Both the position numbers and the translations under genes were made by a program. Positions 35,667 to 40,051 of a DNA stretch of 40,051 bases are shown in pieces (position 1 is the first letter of the stretch; each line of letters starts with the position of its first letter). Under the pieces are notes generated by a model that ran no database searches, was not told the DNA's origin, and saw only the letters and a list, made by a program, of their open reading frames with translations. Origin of the DNA: Limosilactobacillus gastricus DSM 16045 (lineage in GTDB: Bacteria > Bacillota > Bacilli > Lactobacillales > Lactobacillaceae); NCBI RefSeq assembly GCF_001434365.1, contig NZ_AZFN01000006.1, forward strand, positions 50,063 through 90,113. Direction: 5' to 3'.

Positions 35667-36352
35667 TCATTTCCTCTTTCTACTTGATCATTTTGATCTT
35701 CTTGCGATTCAATCGCGCTTTTGGTCCATTCCGCTCCCCGACCATGGGAAAATAATTGCTGGGCTTCTTGAATATCTTCTCGAATTTCCGACATTTCTTC
35801 ATCTAGCTTAAAAGCAGCTTCGGCAGCCGTCTTTAAACGTGTAGCCATGGCCTCCGGAAATTCCCCTTGATACTTATAATTTAATGAGTGCTCAACCGTT
35901 GCCCAGAAATTCATGGCTAAGGTCCGCACCTGGATCTCAGCTAAAATCCGCTTTTCTCCCGTTACCAGTTGAACCGGATACTCGATGACAATATGATACG
36001 AACGGTAACCACTTGGTTTCACGTTCGTAATGTAGTCTCGCTCCTCAATAATCGTAATGTCGGTTCGCTCCCGTAACAAATCAACGACTTGGTAGATATC
36101 TTCGACAAACTGACACATGATCCGTAATCCAGCGATATCTTGCATATCTTGTTCGAGCCGATCTTCTTGAACATGGCGACGGACCATTTTTTCTTGGATA
36201 CTTTCCACCGGTTTAACTCGACCGGTTACGAATTCGATTGGTGAATGCGCCGATTGATCCTGAAATTGTTTCCGCATTCCCCGTAATTTAACCTTTAATT
36301 CATCAACCGCCTGTTGATAAGGTAATAAAAAATGTTTCCAATCCTCAATCAT
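35663..36352 (-). CDS. relQ: Small alarmone synthetase RelQ
   Basis: A 229-residue single-domain (p)ppGpp synthetase (YjbM/SAS1). RVKPVESIQEKMVRR, DIAGLRIMCQFVEDIYQVV, KPSGYRSYHIVIEYPV, AEIQVRTLAMNFWATVEHSLNYK are the synthetase motifs; there is no hydrolase domain. The acidic C-terminus with EEMSEIREDIQ fits tetramer-forming members. GGGAGGTG precedes the ATG. Confidence 0.97.
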   Translation of the reverse strand: MIEDWKHFLLPYQQAVDELKVKLRGMRKQFQDQSAHSPIEFVTGRVKPVESIQEKMVRRHVQEDRLEQDMQDIAGLRIMCQFVEDIYQVVDLLRERTDITIIEERDYITNVKPSGYRSYHIVIEYPVQLVTGEKRILAEIQVRTLAMNFWATVEHSLNYKYQGEFPEAMATRLKTAAEAAFKLDEEMSEIREDIQEAQQLFSHGRGAEWTKSAIESQEDQNDQVERGNE

Positions 36353-36381
36353 CTCGTCACCTCCCGTAAATACGCTTTATA

Positions 36382-36390
36382 TTTTAGCAT
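36382..36390 (-). promoter_or_regulatory. Extended -10 promoter of relQ-nadK operon
   Basis: TGC followed by TAAAAT (5 of 6) on the minus strand, 30 nt upstream of relQ. No good -35 box, which an extended -10 can dispense with. Confidence 0.5.
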
Positions 36391-36432
36391 AATTAGAGCA
36401 AATAACCATTAAATCCACCTAATTCACTTTTC

Positions 36433-36460
36433 TTTACATTTGGAAGCGGTTCTGTAAAAA
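36433..36460 (+). promoter_or_regulatory. Candidate promoter of spxH
   Basis: TTTACA (-35, 5 of 6), 16-nt spacer, TAAAAA. The spacer contains TGGAAGCGGTT, which partly resembles a CcpA cre site, but its second half does not fit. Confidence 0.5.
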
Positions 36461-36489
36461 TTAATTAAAGATCTTGTGGAGGATTGATT

Positions 36490-37080
36490 ATGCTAGAAAT
36501 ATATCTTTTTGTAAGTCCATTAGGTTCTCGATGTTTACGTCGTGAACTGGAATTAATGACTTATCAAAAGAACTTCACCCCAACTAAAATTTGTTATCAA
36601 GTAATTCCTTTAATAAATCAAGAAACCATTAACCGAGCCCTTGCTGATTTACACCGCACCCCATCAATGAAAAATCAGCAAGCTATCAATATTTTGATGA
36701 ACCAAATTACCCTTGATTATCAAGCCTCCCTTCTTCAAGGGAAAAAACGTGGTATTAAATTCCTCTGCAAATTACAATCAACAATTATTCATGACCAGCA
36801 ACCATATTCTCAACAACTCGTTGCTGAAGCGATTAACGACGTTAAACTCGACCCAGAACAATTTTATTTAGATCGGAAAAGTAAATTAGTTCAACAAGCC
36901 ATTCAGCAAATGAACCTCTTAGTTCATGAATTCAAAATTCAAGAACCAACTTCAGCAGTTCTGATCGATAGTCAAAACGAGCAATATGCAAGTTTTATTA
37001 GTGACTTCTCCATCCAAAAATTAAGTCAATTATTAAATCAGCCAAATACTTTAAAATTGATCCCAGCGCCACGAACTTAA
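36490..37080 (+). CDS. spxH: DsbA-family Spx adaptor SpxH/YjbH-like
   Basis: A 196-residue protein of the DsbA/YjbH type. In Bacillus and staphylococci YjbH delivers Spx to ClpXP. The N-terminal thioredoxin-like strand YLFVSPLGSRC aligns with the family pattern FxDPLCxxC, but the first cysteine is Gly12; only C15 remains. The rest is mainly helical, with a Gln-rich middle. The start is the ATG 7 nt after GGAGG; a TTG two codons up is in the same frame but too near that site. Its 3' end overlaps coiA by 30 nt tail-to-tail. The name rests on fold, length and location in the spx-mecA-coiA region, so it is moderately sure. Confidence 0.75.
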   Translation: MLEIYLFVSPLGSRCLRRELELMTYQKNFTPTKICYQVIPLINQETINRALADLHRTPSMKNQQAINILMNQITLDYQASLLQGKKRGIKFLCKLQSTIIHDQQPYSQQLVAEAINDVKLDPEQFYLDRKSKLVQQAIQQMNLLVHEFKIQEPTSAVLIDSQNEQYASFISDFSIQKLSQLLNQPNTLKLIPAPRT

Positions 37081-38058
37081 GTGACGCTTTTTTTCTTGTT
37101 CACTACCATACCACTTGGGAAGCTGCCAGAAAATTATGCCTTGCTTAGTTACTTTCAATACTTCCGCTAGGGACCACCTTTGAGTTAACCGATTAATTAA
37201 ACGTTGATGTAAAATTTGTTGTTGTTTGACCCTCAAACAAGGCATTGGTAACCAATTCGTTTGTTGTTCCACCCACTGAAACCACTGTTCTGGTGTCCAT
37301 TGACTTTTTAAAGGCAATCTTTCCAACTGTAATAAAACTTTTAGTTGCCATTCTAATAAATGATCACTGGTTAGTGGCCAACTTTCGCCCCAGTTATGTA
37401 AAAAGGCTGGACAAAGCCATAGTTGGTGATGGTTTAGGTAGGCTAGATTAAGTAGTGCTGAATGAGTTTTATGCCGTCGCTGCCATTTTAGTCGATTCAG
37501 TTCACGGTTGATTAGGTCATTATTATTAAAATTATTCAAATTCATAACCTGTTTGCTAAATTTACCTTGCTTAACATGCCACCAATAAAGAACTGGCTGA
37601 TGTTGATCCCATTGTGTAAATTTAGCTTGCATTTTTCTTGAAATCGGTCGGTAGGGTGAGCCTAGAAACCAGTAAACATTATAACCAGCTCGCCAATAAT
37701 ATGTGGTCCGCTTTTTAAGCGTCTGAATACTGATTGGACTACATTGAAATTCAAAAGCAACCTTTTGCTGCTTTACATTAGCCAACACATCAATGCGCTG
37801 CTGAATTGAATTAACCGGTACTTCCAAATCAGTCAGCCATCCTTGCTGTTGACACCATGTATAGATTTGCTGCTTTCCTAATAAATGTTCCTGGCTTTCG
37901 GAAGCTCCCTGATGATTAATTTTGGCAAAATACGGCTGATTCTTACTACTTAGGCGCATTTCCATTGGCACAAACGTTTCTGAACAATAATATTTAGCTT
38001 TTGCTTTAGCCTGACTAGCATGAATTAATTGACCTTGTGAATTAAATGCTATTAACAT
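37051..38058 (-). CDS. coiA: Competence protein CoiA-like
   Basis: A 335-residue CoiA-family protein, needed in streptococci and bacilli for recombination during transformation. The nuclease-like core QRIDVLANVKQQKVAFEFQCSPIS shows D89, E102 and Q104 (D...ExQ). The N-terminal zinc-binding region is reduced: the family CPxC reads CSET (C25) and the following HFxH reads YFAKINH. The C-terminal half is Trp/Gln-rich and variable. AGGAGG precedes the ATG; no promoter is seen between it and mecA, so it may be read through from mecA. Its end overlaps spxH by 30 nt. Confidence 0.85.
   Translation of the reverse strand: MLIAFNSQGQLIHASQAKAKAKYYCSETFVPMEMRLSSKNQPYFAKINHQGASESQEHLLGKQQIYTWCQQQGWLTDLEVPVNSIQQRIDVLANVKQQKVAFEFQCSPISIQTLKKRTTYYWRAGYNVYWFLGSPYRPISRKMQAKFTQWDQHQPVLYWWHVKQGKFSKQVMNLNNFNNNDLINRELNRLKWQRRHKTHSALLNLAYLNHHQLWLCPAFLHNWGESWPLTSDHLLEWQLKVLLQLERLPLKSQWTPEQWFQWVEQQTNWLPMPCLRVKQQQILHQRLINRLTQRWSLAEVLKVTKQGIIFWQLPKWYGSEQEKKRHLSSWRWDQF
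37065..37094 (+). terminator. Terminator of spxH overlapping spxH and coiA coding
   Basis: AGCG/CGCT and CAC/GTG around one C-A mismatch, followed by TTTTTTT. The hairpin includes the spxH stop codon and the last codons of coiA (opposite strand). Confidence 0.7.
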
Positions 38059-38084
38059 ATATTTCCCCTCCTAAAAGGAAATAC

Positions 38085-38130
38085 GTAAAAACCCCTTTAA
38101 ATCAAACCAAAGTTCAATTTAAAAGGGTTT
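38085..38130 (-). terminator. Terminator of mecA
   Basis: On the minus strand AAACCCTTTTAAAT pairs with ATTTAAAGGGGTTT (14 bp, one G-U), followed by TTTTTACGT. It lies 3 nt after the mecA stop and 30 nt before coiA. Confidence 0.8.
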
Positions 38131-38133
38131 AAA

Positions 38134-38832
38134 TTAGGCAAAATAATGTCGAGCTAACTCAAAAGCAGCTTGGGTCATCACATGCTGACCATGTTCACGT
38201 AAAAGCATTGGATCCATCGATGATTCATTCGCATATTCGTATACAATTCCAAGACGGTCCCGAATTGCTTCCGGCGTGAGATCACCATTTTCAAAAAAGG
38301 TCAAAATTAAGTAGTAATGATCTTGATATTTATATAGATCAGATGCCAGATTAGATGTATCTGCCAATCGTGAAAGCTCTATAAAGTCTTCAAAATCGGC
38401 AAAAGAAACCACTTTGGTATACTTTTGTAAATCAGGATCATTTAAGGCAGATTCAATTTCATCAGTTTGTTCTTCAGATGAATCATCATGATCACTAATC
38501 GTTGTCTTGCGATCATGTGCTTGCAATTCTTTTTTAAGAAATTTAAATAACTGCTCTTGATGTTGTTGTAATAGCTCTGGGTTATCTAAGAACGAATTAT
38601 TTTTTGAGATGATAAGTTCAATTCCGCTAGGCGATTGTAAAACCTGAAAAGTCACGGAATCATTATCTTTAAATTGGTTTTCCGTATCAACTTCTTCTAA
38701 AACCTGATAGAAAAATTCTTGAATCTGATGTTGATCTCCCATCAAATCGAGCATTGTAATGCCACGTGCTTCAAGGTCATCCTGACTAATAATCACCTGT
38801 AAAGTATCGTCATCAAGTCGATTTACTTCCAT
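38134..38832 (-). CDS. mecA: ClpC adaptor protein MecA
   Basis: A 232-residue MecA, which brings ComK/ComS-type regulators and other substrates to ClpC-ClpP. The N-terminal domain MEVNRLDDDTLQVIISQDDLEARGITMLDLMGD is typical, a charged linker (HDRKTTISDHDDSSEEQTDE) follows, and the C-terminal domain carries YTKVVSFADFEDFIELSRL and the ClpC-binding ending. The second of two adjacent ATGs is preferred (GGGGGG 7 nt before). It lies between spx and coiA as in Bacillus. Confidence 0.96.
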   Translation of the reverse strand: MEVNRLDDDTLQVIISQDDLEARGITMLDLMGDQHQIQEFFYQVLEEVDTENQFKDNDSVTFQVLQSPSGIELIISKNNSFLDNPELLQQHQEQLFKFLKKELQAHDRKTTISDHDDSSEEQTDEIESALNDPDLQKYTKVVSFADFEDFIELSRLADTSNLASDLYKYQDHYYLILTFFENGDLTPEAIRDRLGIVYEYANESSMDPMLLREHGQHVMTQAAFELARHYFA

Positions 38833-38859
38833 CATGATGCCCCCCTTCTTTAATATATA

Positions 38860-38879
38860 ATGTTACCATTTTATAACAT
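38860..38879. repeat. Inverted repeat in the mecA upstream region
   Basis: ATGTTA, 8 nt, TAACAT: a perfect 6-bp inverted repeat about 28 nt upstream of the mecA start. It may be an operator, but the region is AT-rich and the arm short. Confidence 0.4.
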
Positions 38880-38889
38880 CTTTGGGCAA

Positions 38890-38924
38890 TAATAAAGGGA
38901 AGAAACACATTAGTGATCCTTCCC
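38890..38924 (-). terminator. Terminator of the second spx gene
   Basis: On the minus strand GGGAAG and CTTCCC (6 bp) with inner CAC/GTG, followed by TTTATTATT. It lies a few nt after the spx stop. Confidence 0.75.
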
Positions 38925-38926
38925 GA

Positions 38927-39334
38927 TTAAGCTTCTAAAAGTTCAGCCATTTCTTGAGCTTTGGCTAACTCCATTTGGCGAATTTCTCGTGGTAAAAACC
39001 GCCGAATTTCATCCTCATTATAGCCAATTTGTAAACGTTTATCATCCATCATTATTGGACGCCGTAACATTCCCGGATTATCATGAATGATTTGGTATAA
39101 ATCATTCATCGGCACTTCATCTAGATCAACATCTAAAGCCTGAAAAGCCTTAGAACGAGTTGAAATAAGATCCTCAGTTCCATTTTCAGTCATTCGTAAA
39201 ATTGATTTGATTTCATCGATAGATAATGGATTGGCAATAATATTGCGTTCATTAAATGGAATATTATGTTTTTCAAGCCAAGCCCGGGCTTTCCGACTTG
39301 ATGTACTACTTGGTGTTACATATAAGGTAACCAT
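38927..39334 (-). CDS. spxA: Global regulator Spx with SxxS in place of CxxC
   Basis: A 135-residue Spx, very like Bacillus Spx from end to end: [60 protein letters not shown]. The start [20 protein letters not shown] fits the canonical one, but both redox cysteines are serine: S10 and S13 (codons AGT and AGT). No other cysteine is present, so it cannot form the disulfide that switches Spx in Bacillus. The R of RRPI and the alpha-CTD-binding region remain, so polymerase binding is probably kept. GGGAGG precedes the ATG; a TATAAT is about 36 nt upstream. It is upstream of mecA, the normal order. Confidence 0.95.
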   Translation of the reverse strand: MVTLYVTPSSTSSRKARAWLEKHNIPFNERNIIANPLSIDEIKSILRMTENGTEDLISTRSKAFQALDVDLDEVPMNDLYQIIHDNPGMLRRPIMMDDKRLQIGYNEDEIRRFLPREIRQMELAKAQEMAELLEA

Positions 39335-39369
39335 AAAATCAACCTCCCTATGTCAAATTCTCTATAAAT

Positions 39370-39375
39370 ATTATA
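39370..39375 (-). promoter_or_regulatory. -10 box of the second spx gene
   Basis: A perfect TATAAT about 36 nt upstream of spx. The -35 position has no good match, and the repeat CTTTTTGTAAG (39380-39390) lies in the spacer, suggesting regulation by a bound protein. Confidence 0.6.
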
Positions 39376-39379
39376 CTAT

Positions 39380-39437
39380 CTTTTTGTAAGAAAAATACCC
39401 CTTTAAGAAAATTTTAATTACTTTTTGTAAGTTACAA
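39380..39437. repeat. Direct repeats and palindrome between spx and the monooxygenase-like gene
   Basis: The 11-bp CTTTTTGTAAG occurs at 39380-39390 and again at 39421-39431, 41 bp apart. The second copy is part of two overlapping inverted repeats, TTAC-N5-GTAA (39418-39430) and TTGTAA-G-TTACAA (39425-39437). The first copy overlaps the spx promoter and the second lies upstream of the divergent gene, so both may be sites of one shared regulator. Confidence 0.55.
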
Positions 39438-39467
39438 TTTTGTCCGATTCAAACCCTAAAATAGAAT

Positions 39468-39473
39468 TATAAT
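39468..39473 (+). promoter_or_regulatory. -10 box of the monooxygenase-like gene
   Basis: A perfect TATAAT 22 nt before the ATG; again no good -35 box at 16-18 nt. Confidence 0.55.
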
Positions 39474-39494
39474 ATATGTAAAGGGGGTTATCTT

Positions 39495-39986
39495 ATGATG
39501 AACTATTTACACTATACTTCAGGGTCACCTAGCATCCTACAAACGCTTATTGATAATAATGCTGACCGTCAATATCGATTAGCAAATGAAATCAGCTCCA
39601 ATCGGACCTATCTATTTGATGTAACCGGAAACCGTGAGAGTAATTTTGCAAGCCCAATCAGTTATCAAGTACTTGAACATTATCATGATGATAAGTTGAG
39701 TGGGATCGTACACATTGAATCGTACAACGATGATATAAAAAAACGAGAAGCACTATTAGAAACCGCTCGGCAAATTTTTGATAAAACTCGAGTAGCAGCT
39801 CTTTCAGCAGCCTTTATCATGCAGGATCTAAAAGATTCTAATCACATAATACTGATTACGTGTTGGGAAAGTGAAGCAGCCTTACAGGAATGGTTAAACA
39901 GTAAAGTATACCAACCCTTAAAATCATTTAGTAATCGTGATCCTCAAAATTCCTTTTACCATCAAGATTTTCGCATTTTAAACTAA
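39495..39986 (+). CDS. Two-domain antibiotic-biosynthesis-monooxygenase-like protein (TRAP/HmoB-like)
   Basis: A 163-residue protein resembling the staphylococcal TRAP / Bacillus HmoB group: a shorter N-terminal domain (YLHYTSGSPSILQTLIDNN..., YLFDVTG) and a C-terminal ABM ferredoxin-like domain (SISYQVLEHYHDD, AAFIMQDLKDSNHIILITCWESEAALQEWLNS, ending FYHQDFRIL). HmoB degrades heme, and TRAP is linked to stress tolerance; whether this one binds heme cannot be told. GGGGG precedes the ATG by 7 nt. It is divergent from spx with repeats in the shared promoter region. Family assignment from pattern only. Confidence 0.7.
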   Translation: MMNYLHYTSGSPSILQTLIDNNADRQYRLANEISSNRTYLFDVTGNRESNFASPISYQVLEHYHDDKLSGIVHIESYNDDIKKREALLETARQIFDKTRVAALSAAFIMQDLKDSNHIILITCWESEAALQEWLNSKVYQPLKSFSNRDPQNSFYHQDFRILN

Positions 39987-40017
39987 AAAGATCGAAGCTA
40001 ATTGCTTCGATCTTTTT
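39985..40017. terminator. Bidirectional terminator
   Basis: AAAAAGATCGAAGC, loop TAATT, GCTTCGATCTTTTT: a perfect 14-bp stem with A- and T-runs, so it can serve the plus-strand gene and the minus-strand tRNA. It overlaps the last bases of the stop codon of the plus gene. Confidence 0.93.
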
Positions 40018-40023
40018 ACGATA

Positions 40024-40051
40024 CGGTCCATACGAGACTCGAACTCGTGAT
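40024..40051 (-). tRNA. tRNA 3' end, probably tRNA-Asp (partial)
   Basis: Read on the minus strand: ATC, T stem ACGAG, T loop TTCGAGT, stem CTCGT, acceptor 3' strand ATGGACC and discriminator G. CCA is not encoded. The rest lies beyond the window. The acceptor strand would pair with GGTCCAT and discriminator G fits tRNA-Asp in this group, but without the anticodon this is only likely. Confidence 0.85.

Noticed and set aside
36439-36454. CcpA cre-like site in the spxH promoter spacer
   Set aside because: TGGAAGCGGTT fits the first half of the cre consensus, but the second half (NNCA) does not match; too weak to call.

Overview
The window is a chromosomal segment of a low-to-mid GC Firmicute, almost certainly a member of the Lactobacillaceae. 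The evidence is the gene order mraZ-rsmH-ftsL-pbp2B-mraY-murD-murG-divIB-ftsA-ftsZ-sepF-yggT-ylmH-divIVA-ileS without murE, murF or ftsW, the DUF1831/mtnN/Nudix group, rpoY, the small DUF3397/DUF4044 proteins, and strong AGGAGG ribosome-binding sites throughout. No phage, transposase, CRISPR array or rRNA is visible. Species cannot be named from the sequence alone.

Layout. (1) 1-2.3 kb: a truncated membrane-anchored gene (minus), then rpoY, a lipid-kinase-like gene with altered motifs, and an Spx-family gene (plus). (2) 2.4-9.4 kb, minus: mnmA, a TauE permease, a histidine phosphatase, a TPR protein, recD2 and a divergent prs; this resembles the mnmA-TPR-recD2 order of Bacillus. (3) 9.5-11.7 kb, minus: a compact operon of a cold-shock-like protein, a Nudix hydrolase, a tail-anchored small protein, mtnN and DUF1831. 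(4) 11.8-28.2 kb, minus: the division and cell-wall (dcw) cluster ending in ileS, which has its own T-box leader. (5) 28.3-31.9 kb: a divergent pair of small membrane proteins, then trmL and ftsK. (6) 31.9-36.4 kb: rlmA, a 6-phosphogluconolactonase gene, and relQ-nadK-rluD with 4-base overlaps. (7) 36.5-40 kb: the Spx/ClpP/ClpC adaptor and competence group (spxH, coiA, mecA, spx), a TRAP/HmoB-like two-domain monooxygenase gene, and the 3' end of a tRNA.

How the genes work together. Region 4 makes lipid II (MraY, MurD, MurG), places and activates the Z ring (FtsA, FtsZ, SepF, DivIVA) and builds the septum (FtsL, DivIB, PBP2b), with MraZ as probable autorepressor. Region 7 would control the redox regulator Spx through the SpxH and MecA adaptors.

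Most notable observations: both Spx-family proteins contain no cysteine (the CxxC switch is SxxS in one and DxxK in the other), and the SpxH and CoiA homologues have each lost one cysteine of their N-terminal CxxC. A promoter for the cold-shock-like operon is embedded in the ileS terminator, so that its transcripts would lack most of the hairpin's 5' arm. Three GTGG boxes at exact 10-bp spacing lie upstream of mraZ, and a 20/21 copy of part of this array forms the arm of a nearby terminator. Divergent promoters at 28.7 kb share one palindrome for both -35 boxes. The prs gene has altered catalytic-loop residues.
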